Of a stretch of 64,000 nt of DNA, positions 1 to 12,446 are shown piece after piece. Where the stretch lies: the NCBI RefSeq assembly GCF_022581195.2, contig NC_061456.1, positions 6,760,501 through 6,824,500 of the forward strand, read 5' to 3'. A program made the translations under genes and the position numbers. The notes beneath the pieces were generated by a model. That model was not told where the DNA came from. It made no database searches and saw nothing but the letters and a program-made list of their open reading frames with translations. Positions within the stretch are counted from its first letter, which is position 1. Each line of letters opens with the position of its first letter. The DNA is from Helicoverpa zea (taxonomy: Eukaryota; Arthropoda; Insecta; Lepidoptera; Noctuidae).

Positions 1-3000
1 ATTTACCTACATAATTCAATAGGGTTAGATTTACAAGTAGTTTTTGTATATTAAATGCCAACATTTTGAAAGGAGCATCTTCGAACATTAAGCTTATGCA
101 ATCACGAACTACGTCGTTATTGTCAATAGTTATATTATTATGAAATCATTTTCCTTGATTTAACCTCTAAATTATTTATAAACAAGAGGTCCCTTGCCGC
201 CATTATTTTATTTCGTTAGGATGAATTCTGAGAAATGATAATTTAACTCAAAATGCTTTGAAAGGTCGTCTTCGTCTTCGAAAAAACATCTTTTGTATCG
301 ATAAATTGTAAACTTTGCATCAAATATATTATTCAATAGAGGTTTATCCAAAATCGTGTGCTTGTGAGGAAGGAAACTCCTTTGATACAGGTTTACCTAC
401 TATTTAAATGCAGGTAAACTCAAATCTTAATACCTAGACTGATATTGCGCTGACACATAGCTATTGCCATTTAAAGATAAGGATTTCCTCAATGTTTTTA
501 TTTATTTACAAATGTTATAAAAACTCGTTAATTTTAAATCTACTTACAAATCTAGTTTGATACCAAATTTTGTTTAGTTTTTGTTCAATTAGTTCATACC
601 ATGAGTACTAAAACCAGTATTAAAATATCCTACAAGTAGGCAGTTACAAATAAGTAATCGAAAATGTTAATACAGGCATTAGCGAAATTCTCTTTATATG
701 ATAAAGTTTTTTCAAGGGCAAAAGTACCTACATGAAGATCTTCCTCTCAATTTTCCTAAATCTTAAGAAGTAATCAGCAATAGCATTGAATGGGCGAAGT
801 CATTAAAAATTTTATACATTACAAAGGAACATTGATCTACTTCGACAGTCATTACAGAACGGATAACCTCTAAATCAAGTTGAATTAGATTTTTTATAAA
901 TCTATGTACGTAATGATTAGACACAATTATTGCAATTACTAATTAGATAAATTCTAAAATATTGAGCACAAGTAAGTACGGTTGTCCAAGTACCCGGTCG
1001 TTTGTCTGACTATAAAATAAATTAGGGTACATTTCAGTCTCGTAATCCTATGATTATATCTATCAAGTTTTTAGAATGTCACTGACCATTTGTAATTACG
1101 TTTGCAATCAACTATTTGATGGTCACCGTCAGTGCAATTAAACAAAACGTTTTAAACTGAAAACGTATGCTATTTTCTTTCAAACGATCAATCTTGCTCC
1201 GTGTGTGGAAAGAATGTAAAGCCTTATAGGATTCTCATTAACATCAATTGACTTGCATGTCGTGTTACATCAATGTAGGTACTCATTACCTAAATCAGTG
1301 AATCCACTTGGAAATACATAGAACCGACGTATTTTAATGACGTATTAACGATATCAAAGCCCGTTCATTTTGCATTGGTACATTATAAGTAAATGTAATA
1401 GCATTTCCTCCTTGGCCATCAAAACTGGTTTGGCAAATATCATAAAATAATAATGATATATTATGTAAATTACTATGATATAATAACTTATGTGAATCAA
1501 TTAAATTGCATTGACAACAATACATTCTTATGTAGTATATCTTATTATGAAACTGAAGGTTAAAAACCCGGAAGAATAGTCTTCTTGCGTCCCTTCCGTG
1601 TGTTAGAATAACTAACAACTGAAATGTCACCAAAATTTACGAAGGAGCAGTTTGCGCAAAGGAATACTAACGATCTCAACAGTATAATTTCCAGATAAAA
1701 AAAAAACAAAAGGAAGATTGGAAAGTTTTTGGAAAATTATTCATACAACATTAGAAACAACTTGCTTCGAAAACGAAACTTCCAAACTTATCACATTACC
1801 AATCATATAGGTATGGTGGTAAAACTCTTACAAAGTAGATGTGACATCAGTCCAGCTTTCAATTTTAGGAATTAAAATATCCTCGGAGCACAAATTACCT
1901 CAATTCCAAAAAACTAATCGAGGATCAAAACCTTTTTAATACGAACTTCTTTAAAATGTGAATCAACTGAGAGAGCCAGGGCTAGTTCTAAAAGTCCGAG
2001 ATAAATGCCGCAGGGACTGACAACTAAAATTGCCCTCGACGCGCGGCCTTCACATTTCACAACACCCGGACTTAGCGTACATCCAGCCGGTCCGAACGGT
2101 TGCTGTGCATTCATTTATACAAAATCTCTGAACAAATTGAAGGATTTCGAGAAGTTCATTGTTTAGCATAACTTGAACAACTACGAAGCAGACATTATTA
2201 CCTACTGAGAGAGTTGTACTGAGAACGTTTCAATGTATCTGTGTTGCTGATAGTGCATGCAAAACGTGACAGGTGGTAGCTAGAACCGCCGCTTATTAAA
2301 TGTATGAGCTAACTACAATATTACCTGCAATCTAGGTAATTTTCTTTCCTGATACTAACATATTTATACGTTTACATAATTTAATCACTTTAATACCCAC
2401 TTACGTCCAACGCTACTCACAGGCTACTACTACTTTTCCCGATTGGCCGCCTAGATCAAGGAGATAACAATATAAAAAATATTCATGTTTTTTGAATAAT
2501 AATAATAATATTTACATTTTGAATGGCGGAAATTTCCGTTATGCTAATTTTATGAGACAGCAGTGTCACAGAGAATTAATGAAATCTTGGCTACACTGTG
2601 TTATAGTAGTTCATGGTCAAGTGTTTGCACAACAGCTAATGAATAATGACCCGATAACATTAAAATACATATTTCTTATATTTATTGCCTTCATGAACAT
2701 CTTTTGTTATTCTGGGTATTATGTTCCGATTATTTGCATCTTAATAGTCAGGATTCTTTGGTATCATATTATTTATTCTTCGATGCAATTTCACCTAATG
2801 CATGAAATCTACTTTTTAAAAGCGATATCTTGTAACTACGTTAAAAAGCCTATAAACACAAGTCGCTAAATAGGGGTGGTCGAATTGAATGACCGATTTT
2901 ACACTCCTAAAATGTCCTCTGCTACTTTATTGTGTAATTAATGTAGAAACCTCATCATGACCGTTTGTTAATATTTACCCGTACTCCACGCCCCACTGGA

Positions 3001-3499
3001 AGGTAAGATACGTCTGTTACGTCACGTACAACGTATTGCTCACAACGTCATTGGGCCACATATCATGAGTTTAATGTGAGAGTAGGTCAGGTTAGCAACA
3101 AGTCACATTAGCCTTTATCCTCGGCGTGATAAAAGGATTCATTTCAATATGTGTATTTTTTACATCAAGATGTATATCACAACAAATGTGAATCGTGCGA
3201 AAGTCAACGACATTTTATTCAAATAAGATCCTAGTCACAAACGGAATGGGTATGCTTAGGGTTTTCCAGTTACAAACGGATCTAACAACAAAGTCTTGTA
3301 TGATGTAATTGATAACAGGTATTCATGGTGTCAAAATGTGCGACTTCTTGATTAATTAAATACTTTGAATGTACTTACAGCCTAATGACACGTGTTTAAT
3401 AAAGCTCTTTTTTAAGGATTGTGTCTATGCAGTATCAGTACATATAATATGTATTTTATTTATATTTTTTATCTCAACGCAGTGGTACGTAAACCGTAA
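1..3499. other. gene-free AT-rich intergenic DNA
   Basis: I see no coding exon, RNA gene or repeat family that I can name. Open frames here, including a 125-codon one at 2492-2869, are AT-rich and hydrophobic, with no recognisable domain. They look like chance frames. Confidence 0.5.
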
Positions 3500-5266
3500 A
3501 GCCGCGTACGCACGTACGAACAAATTTGTTGCGTTACATGATATGCAACAACTTGGTTCGCACGTGCGTACCACTATCGAACATCGAACACTCTGTTCGT
3601 CAAACATGTTCGCGGCGATCCTTGTAGTGTGTTCTGTATGGACGGTGTTCGAAGAGCTTTAATAAATGTTACGCAACAAAACTGCGAACATCAAAAAATT
3701 CTCCGCTACTTCACAATCGACTACTTACAACGGCGCACATACGTAGATTTGACCAATTTAGGCGGCCAAAAATATTTTACAATGTATTTCGTTTTTTCTA
3801 TCTTTATTTTATCATTATTTTATTATTTATTTTATTTAAGCATTGTATTTTGATAATAAGCATGTTTTATTGAAAAAAACCGTAAATATTTTTTTTTAAT
3901 GTAGAGTATCATATATTTTCATTTTAAAAGTAGTTATGATATTTTTTATTATATCTATTTCAAAATAATATGTAATGTAGTAAAAAAAATAAAAATATTT
4001 TTTTATTCCTCACTTTCTGCCTCTGATATATCAGACTCTGTGTTTGATTCAGCTGGTAGTAGCATATTTTATTGTTTCAGGGCAAAATAATCTTGTTTTG
4101 ATGTTTTTTTTTTGTTGGTCACATTTCTTCAGTTTCGTATTTCTTTAGTTTTCCTTCGTTTAGTCCTCTCACTACAATCTTTAAGTGATTTAGATGGCCG
4201 CCCCGGTCGATTTCCAACACTTGTCGGGCGTTCAAATGTTCTGCTTAACCAATTCTCATTAGTTTTAAGGATTTTTTTTACAGTTTCAGTTTTTTACTTT
4301 CGTAGCTATTTTAAAATATGCAAATCTTTGTTTAAAACTGCTTATATTATCAGGTGTGTCACCCTAATAGGTCAAAAGTTAGTTTCCTAGGTAATTTAGT
4401 TTTTCTTCCAAATTAGTCAGATCTTGCTATTGTATTTTATTGTAAATATAACGTAGGGTCACTATTTTTACGCCAGAGGTACTCAAAACAAAAAAAAATG
4501 CACTTTGTGACATTTTAAAGAAAAAAGTATTTTATTTTTGTATGAGCTTCAAATCTTAAAAAGCCTGTAAGTCGGACATCCGCAGCTATCCGCAGCCAAA
4601 AAATATGTCGTAAGCTAGTTTAATATGTCAAATATCTAAAACTAAAAAAAATGTTACGCGGTCGAACGCGATAATATAACAAAATTGTGTTTAAACAAGA
4701 AAATTACTAAAAAAATATTTTGCTTACACACCCTCTTTTAAAATTGAAATAATACTATAAAAAATTAAGTGATCACACTTAAAATATATTAAAATATAAT
4801 AACTGTTACCTACACAACTCGAATCCATCATAAAAGTTGCTTAATATCAATTAGATAGCACAAAAATAATTTTTCTTTAATACCGTCTACCGAGATCTCT
4901 AAAAACGTATAACGTAAAATTTGCACTAAGGTCAAGTTCCAACTCCTGGTGCAAGCGCATATCGCATGTTTGGTAGGTAGATGTGGTAAATTCTTATTGC
5001 TGGGGTATTCCTCTTTCCATTTTACCCACAATTTGATGATAACCTTTATTTAAAAAAAAAAGACTTTTGGCCAGCTAAATTGCTCAAATCTACGTTAGTG
5101 CGGCGCCGTCATGGCTACTAAGATAGAGTTCACGACTGTTGTTCGCGAACTCGACTCGAACTATGTTTGCGTTCGTGTTCGAATATGCCGTCCATACGTA
5201 CGAACCAAATGTTCGGGTCTGGTGTTTGTGTTCGCTATGTTCGTGTTCGTACGTGCGTACGCGCCT
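3500..5266 (-). mobile_element. PIF/Harbinger-like DNA transposon remnant
   Basis: The two ends are inverted copies of each other over about 23 bases: left AGCCGCGTACGCACGTACGA, right (reverse complement) AGGCGCGTACGCACGTACGA. Both are flanked by TAA (3497-3499 and 5267-5269), the 3-bp target duplication expected of PIF/Harbinger elements. Each end also contains a second inverted copy of the tip, so the ends could fold into hairpins. The minus strand between about 4020 and 4260 carries protein-like remnants: an acidic segment (ESNTESDISEAESEE) and a basic segment containing RPGRPSKSLKD and SERTKRRKTKE. The second resembles peptides I associate with insect transposon-derived proteins. No intact transposase frame remains. 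Assignment to Harbinger rests on the TSD and TIR only. Confidence 0.65.
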
Positions 5267-5269
5267 TAA

Positions 5270-8200
5270 TGACGACATCATACCGAACAAGTTTCGGATT
5301 ACGAAATAATTGGTAAACAAAATTTTTCGCGCCGCTGCATGTTCTTCACACAGCAAATAATTAAGGTCGTTCGATTTACTAGTCTTGATTTCCGAAACGT
5401 GAAATATTTCGATGGTTCGATAAGGACACGCAAAACAATTAAAATGTACGAAACACGATTGATGGCAGCAAAATCATTTTCTCTAATAAATATGCCATAC
5501 AATGCTCGTAAAGGAACGTCAACCGGTTGCACTCCTAAAATGTGGTTGTAACTTATAATAAGTAACGTTACAAGACCTCATTCTCTGTCTGAGTTTTGGT
5601 ATTTTCCATGTTTTAAATATTGTTTTTGTATGTATATCGGTCATTAGCTGTCTCAAAAGAGGTAACAAGGTTACCATCTGTCTGTCATATTGCAAAAGGT
5701 ACCTACCTAAGAATGTTTGGTTTGGGGCATGAATATTTCACATGGAAATACCGAACAAATTCACATGCACACTTTGTAGTGTTTACTTTGTAATATTGTT
5801 ACCAAATTACGCTTCGTAATTATTTACAAATACTGACCTTACGCTCAATTGACACAAGAAACTGTGGACGATGTTATATTTGTCATACAGTTAACGTGAT
5901 AGACAGGAAGCTATTTATTGGCTACAATTTTTTAGAGCCCAATCTGTCAAGGTAAAAAGCTTTGGCATTAAACTTCATCCATATCAATACTCTTGAATTG
6001 TCCCTTACTTAGGGTTTGTTACTTTGGTCATTAGAATTGTCAAATTTCCACACTATGGCTTTTAGACCTGGCCAACTCGGTACCTTTTGCAAAGATTAGT
6101 TGTCAGACTTTCTGGCCCCTGGCGTACCGTAAGAACTGCAAAAATATGTTCAAATCACAGCTGGTTCCCGTCAATTTACTGTCTTCCGAAATACGGAGGA
6201 GCTCGTCACGACATCATATGGTTACCTATCCAAGAACCGACCACGCTAAGCGTTACTTAACCTAATGATCTATCGACCCGAGCTGCTGTTACCTAACCAT
6301 AAGCTTCACTTTGTTGAAGAAAACCACCCTAACGTAAACTTAATGTTGTAAAATCTATCGTCTGACGTACAATATATAATGGATAAAGAATGACGCGTAA
6401 TGATTGATTACAAGAGATGTATTATTATCACGCATTATAACAGCAAATTACAGACGTCAGCAAATGAAGTCATCGTAACGTACTTGAATGATAGGAGAAT
6501 CCGGCTAAGATACCAATTTCATGGTCACTTTTTCTATTCTACTCGCAGTACATAGGTACCTAGACAATATACCGCACTAACCTTTAAGTAATAATAAACC
6601 GAAATAATGACGTGGTTCAAGTAATTATAGGGAGGAATACCATGTTCACCATGTAATTATAAACAAAATTTATAATCGCCTTTAATTGATTCCGGAATAT
6701 CTATTTTTAATACTAAAGTTCGATCAACCTAGAACATTTTTATTTTTTTAAATTTAATGGTTTCTATCCACGGCTCCAAATCACAACAGGCCAGTAATTA
6801 TTAGTATGTACCTATCACCGGTTATTATTTTTCTTTATTCTGGTTTATTGAACTGAAAGAATTTTTAACTGTTTTTACGAAATATTTAATTAAATTAAAT
6901 TCTTCTTGATTTAAATTGACATAAATCCCGTTAGCTTTATAAATACAGGCAATTGAGTTCAAGGACGAGCATAAGCATCATGTCAATGTTTGTGACCAGC
7001 GTGAACAATGAGTTATTGCGGCGTCCTCATGCAATCGCGTATAAAATATGATAATTGGATGCTCAATATCACGTCTTGCTTTTGCCAGCCTATGTCATAC
7101 CTGAACTTCAAATTATCATAGATAATGTTTTAGAAGATAACTCGATTTTTTGTAATATTGCTAGCATAATATGTAAATGTACTGCTTGTTCACTTTTTTA
7201 CCACCTACACTAACATAACTGCCAAGACACTGGAGGCATTTATATAGAAACTACACAGTTCGAAACTTGGCCGTTTCGCCGGTAGCGTTGATAGAAATCA
7301 ATATTGCAACGCCCATAATTCAGTAACGATCAAGTGAGCCTGACCACAGCGAGACGTGAAATTAAAAGTATTGAAATCGTGGACCGTAACCCGTTATCCA
7401 TTGTGACATTTGCAGTACCGAAAGTATTCTTAGAAGCGCCATGCATCAGGAGTGTACGCTTTCTCTTGTAAGGGGAACAGTCTAGTTAAGTCTTTAACCG
7501 ATTATCATAGTAAGTGTAGCAACTATTGTTTGAGATTATGAAAGTTGTAGGAGGCGTCACTTCTGCTTTTAAGCGTAGCCCATCTTAAAGGAAAACGACA
7601 TCGTGAGTTCATGACTTCAAAACGTTACAAGAGCAAGAAGTTGAGTTATTGAAAAACTTGTTAATAAAACCAATTATCTGGGGAGTTTTAATTACATACA
7701 CATAAAAAAGTGTTTTAAGATAATGGCAAAAAAGCGTATGGTCACGAAATATATTTAACTTTACCTAGATAGGATGAAGTTTAAAGTGTCGTGAGATCTA
7801 AAGCGTTAGGAGCTTAAGTTGGATCATGTGTAATGATTTCCGCGATTACAATGAACCGTTATGAGCACGCAGCGTGAGCACGCATTGACTGTTGATTCGT
7901 AAAGATTACATGTTGCATAACTAGAGCGGCTCGTCACCGATGCGCGCAACGTGCCGAACATGTTCTACGGCTATGCACCTACCTGTTGTTATGGCCCTAA
8001 CTAGTTCGTTACCGTTAATTATTTTCAATTATGTCCAACGCCGTCTATAAAGGACAGTCATCAGTAAAACTTTTCTAAACTAAAATTAACTAAATGACAA
8101 GGTACCGAAATACTGAAATGTTATTTTGCCAAGAACGTGCTCTCGTTTGCGCATCTTTTTAGAGGCTTGTTTAAGCATCTTTTTAGAGGGCATAAAATGC

Positions 8201-8934
8201 CTTACAAATGAATCAGAGCTACAACCACACTCGCATTATGAATATTACGATAAATATAACAGATGGTAGAGATAAAAATAACGAGAAGAACCCAAATAAA
8301 GCGGAGGTGTACCTACAGACAGATTTACCTTCATGGTTTAATGACATTAATGTCTCAACTGAACATAACAATCACTTATATGGACATGGCATCGTGTTTG
8401 AAACAAAGCTACCCATTATTAAGTTTGACGTCTTCATTAACCTCAGAACGAATGAATGGTTAAGATATTAAAGCCATACATATAGCAAAAAAATATGTTA
8501 TTATTAGTTGGATATAATTGAGATCAAATATAATTTATGAATGCCTCATGACCATAACGTTCAGTAAACAAAACACAGGCAATACTTCAAGCTACACAGA
8601 CCACTCCCACTTTGCAGCATCAGTGCACGTTGCCATAACTACAATTTGTAAAACTAATTACAGAAAACTGTATGACAAATAATACTTATGTCTTAAGACT
8701 AAGTAAAGCACACTTCATGCCTGCTAGCACGTGCTTCCACACACGTGGACTAACAGACGTACGCATAATAACATTTTAATATAAACGCAAACGTTTATTC
8801 AATACCTTGTTCTCACGGGGTTCTTAACGTGTACCTACTCACCACGTGTTGATAGCAATTAAAAGTTGATTCATGTGGGCATATCCGTAAGCGCCCGTAA
8901 CTACGCACGTGCCCTCAGTGCAATATGGAGCGCA
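5270..8934. other. gene-free intergenic DNA
   Basis: Nothing I can name is present. A small direct repeat of the 15-mer gcatctttttagagg lies around 8150-8190. The longest frame (8208-8471, 87 codons) shows no domain and has ordinary AT-rich composition. Confidence 0.45.
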
Positions 8935-10224
8935 AAGAAGACGGATCACAATCCATACAAAATTGCCCCACGTCCTATAACAATGTGACGTATCTCAAAA
9001 AAAATATAAAAATGATTAAAAAAATATGGCATACTCTCTAATTCATTTTTTTTACACCTTCATACGAAAAAAATGCTTTAAAAATTGTTCAGGCGCTGTT
9101 ATGAAAACATCGTTCATAGAACTATGAATGGACTATTTTATTAAATTATTTTTTTGTTTGATAGGGTATACCTCACAGGTGGTCCCATAATCATCAGGTC
9201 AGGATCTGATGATGGAAACCCTGAGAAATTCAGGGCAACTTTTGAAAGTTGTAGGCATGCGCAGGATAAAAACTTGACTATAAGATGTATGTCTTATAAC
9301 ACTATGCAACAGTGAAAATTCGGAGCTAACCTGATGATGGAGACGAAAGAAGGTCGAGGGAACTCGACAACTGAATATGTAAACTACCTCGTGTTTGGGC
9401 TTGTATTATTTGTATTGAATAGACCTTTGCAACAGTGAAGGTTTGGAGCTGATCCGATGATGAAGACCAGAGAAGGTCGGGGGGACTCGACAACAAAATA
9501 TGTAAACTACCTCAGAAGTCGGTGTCTAATGGATGTACCTAAGTTTATATCCCCACCGACTTCTTCCTATTTTTGGCTTTTCAGTGACAAGCACAGTTGT
9601 CACTATCCGCATAAGTGGAAAGTTCTCATCAATACGAATAATATAAGCCCAAACACGAGGTAGTTCACATATTCAGTTGTCGAGTTCCCTCGCTCTTCTC
9701 TGGTCTCCATCATCAGATCAGATCCAAACCGTCACTGTTGCAAAGGTCTATTCAATACAAATAATACAAGCCCAAACACGAGGTAGTTCACATATTCAGT
9801 TGTCGAGTTCCCTCGACCTTCTTTCGTTTCCATCATCAGGTCAGCTCCAAATCTTCACTGTTGCATATTGTTATAAGACATACACCTTATAGTCAAGTTT
9901 TTATTCTTCGCATGCCTACAACTTTCAAAAGTTGCCCTGAATTTCTCAGGGTTTCCATCATCAGATCCTGACCTGATGATTATGGGACCACCTGTGAGGT
10001 ATACTCTATCAAACAAAAAAACAATTTAATAAAATAGTCCATTAATAGTTCTATGAACGACGTTTTCATAACAGCGCCTGAACAATTTTTAAAGCATTTT
10101 TTTCGTATGAAGGTGTAAAAAAAATGAATTAGAGAGTATGCCATATTTTTTTAAACATTTTTATCTTTTTTTTGAGATACGTCACATTGTTATAGGACGT
10201 GGGGCAATTTTGATCCATCTTCTT
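8935..10224. repeat. large fold-back (inverted) repeat element
   Basis: The left arm (about 8935-9520) and right arm (about 9650-10224) are inverted copies at high identity, separated by a spacer of roughly 130 bases. Left-arm landmarks such as gccccacgtcctataac, the ATCAGGTCAGGATCTGATGA block and the GTGTTTGGGCTTGTATTATT block all recur reverse-complemented and in reverse order on the right. Each arm contains two tandem units of about 120 bases (right arm: around 9655-9775 and 9776-9870). Diverged pieces of the same family appear at 28165-28400 and, inverted, at 28985-29240. There is no coding capacity. I infer a non-autonomous lepidopteran element. Confidence 0.8.
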
Positions 10225-12446
10225 TATACAAAATGCATTATATTCAAATGAACTGAGATAAAAAACGTGTAGGTACTGCGGGAAGTAAATTGCTTGAATC
10301 ACTTTACTACCTGTTATATTAAATGGCATTGTGTCTTCAAAAATAATTTGCTAAAAAACAGTTTTGCGTAGGCCTTCATTGCAGCAAGTCCAAGCAACAT
10401 TCTAATTAAACACTATTTCCTCATAATATGAGCACACACAATAGAACCTAAACAAATCGACCGAGTTCCCAGTTGCTAAATCTTATCATAATCTACTTTA
10501 TTTTGTAGTGCAGAATGAATTCTCACACAAACAGCGAAAGTGTATGCATTCTGTACGTTGTCAAGACATTGCTGAATATTGCAGTGTAACACCGTCGACG
10601 TAGAACCCCGGAACCGGTTCTTTGCATTTGGCGAAACGTTTTGCAACATCGCCCACTGCCTCTATCGCCAATCTGAGGCGAAGCTCTTGTGTTCACTATT
10701 GTAGAATAATATAGCTCCACAAAATTATCAACAATAAAACCTTAGAACAACTTCAAGCAAATATTAATATAAAAATATGTCTCAATCGAGATAAACAAAA
10801 GATTGTTAAAATATCACAATAATGACGCGGCCTTGCCGTACAACAATAAAAAGTAAAACGAATTAATGATATGACTACCTAAAATGCTTATCCATCATGT
10901 TATCAGAGTAACAAAGAGGACCATGAAGCCGAAAGCAAAGCTAAGATTTATTGCATCAGAGGCCGACGAAACGAGACCGCAAATAAAGAGAACATGGACC
11001 TTGAATACCGTATCTGACAAAATCAATCGGACTCCGAACAAAACTTGACCTAAAATTGTAATTGATGGAACTGAACACGATCCCATCCATAAACAAATAC
11101 AGGAAGAGCATTTTTAAATATCGCTTACATAAAGTCAACATTCTCGAATCATATTAACCAACAGCAATTTAAAAGGCTCTATTTGACTATGCCATCTTCA
11201 TGGTTACATAATGACATATTGAGATTGAAAGGCGATCCTAAGATGAAACTAATCTCCAAAGACGCGACAAGGAAGAGTGCTGCAATGATTTCCGTACGCA
11301 TTCAGTGACACCCAGACACAGTTGCACAACACAACGACATGTATACCTGAATACCTGTTACTTTTATGTCGAATGTCGACGTCTTTGTTTGATGATCAAT
11401 AGCAGTCTGTTAAGACTACGAAACAAGGCATGAAGCAAATTTTGCAAGAGCTAGAATACGAATACCAGTAAACGTGACAATCGCCGCTTTAAAAAGACTG
11501 ACTAGTACTGTGATTTTAAACAATACTATAACCACTGCTTTAGGTCATTATGCAATTCATTAATGGGAAGTCTACGATTCCTCTTTTATGAGCCTAAGAT
11601 TTATGGAATAAGTAAACTACTAGGAGAGCTTTATTTTTTCTGTATTATTTTTGTTATCTAAAAATATCAGTTTTAACATTACTTAGTTGTAAATTACGTT
11701 GATATTTAACCTAAACGCAGAATTACACATTGGTTTGAGCGTAGTTGCAACTTCTGAATAGCAGCTATTGTATCAGCCAGGGTCATGCAATTGTTATACG
11801 AAGCATTAACGTCTTTTTATAATCTACCAGAGTTAACGTTTGTCTATTTTAAGAATAAGAATTTTATTGATGAAGGTATGTATGTGCTGGTTGTGCAAAT
11901 ATTAGATACCTACTAAGTATTTACTCGGCCTATTAAACTTTCAATGTCAATATTATCTGATCTGCTGCTAATAAAATATGTATTGAAGGTACAGGCCACG
12001 ATAGGAGGAAAGAGAATGTCCAACATGTCGTCCTTTTACTGTAATATGAATATGTATACAAGGATCTGGTACAGAAAATAGGTATTAAAATTCATTCTAA
12101 TGACTAAAGCAAGATCTGTTACACTACGCCAATGCTCGTCAACTAGACAAATGCAATATGTAAACTAAGACAATCTATAAATAAGAATAAAATTGTAAAT
12201 AATGCTTTTAATGGCACACTTGTGACCGCTCGACCCACTTTTTGCTTTAGCATTTGGACGGTCGAATCTCAAAAGATAATTTCTAGATTATCATGTAAGT
12301 AGGTAATGAAAGTAAAACAACACGGAACTTCCTTTCATTAATCAATATATTCACAATGGGTTTTAGTAAATCTAGTTGTATTGGTAAGCTGCATGATAGT
12401 GAAGATGTTAGAATTGAGGAGCTTATGTTTTATTGTAACATTTCAG
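10225..12446. other. intergenic or upstream intronic DNA
   Basis: No exon is recognised here. The membrane-protein gene that follows starts in my annotation at an internal, phase-0 acceptor, so its upstream exons must lie in this stretch as very small exons, in the earlier repeats, or left of the window. Confidence 0.4.

Noticed and set aside
2492..2869. 125-codon hydrophobic open frame
   Set aside because: AT-rich composition, no domain, no splice context and no promoter signal. It is most likely a chance frame.
8208..8471. 87-codon frame in intergenic DNA
   Set aside because: No recognisable similarity or coding bias.
12393..12446. Possible in-frame ATG extending the first membrane-protein exon leftward
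   Set aside because: The TTTCAG at 12441-12446 after a T-rich stretch is a better acceptor, and the extra residues look random.
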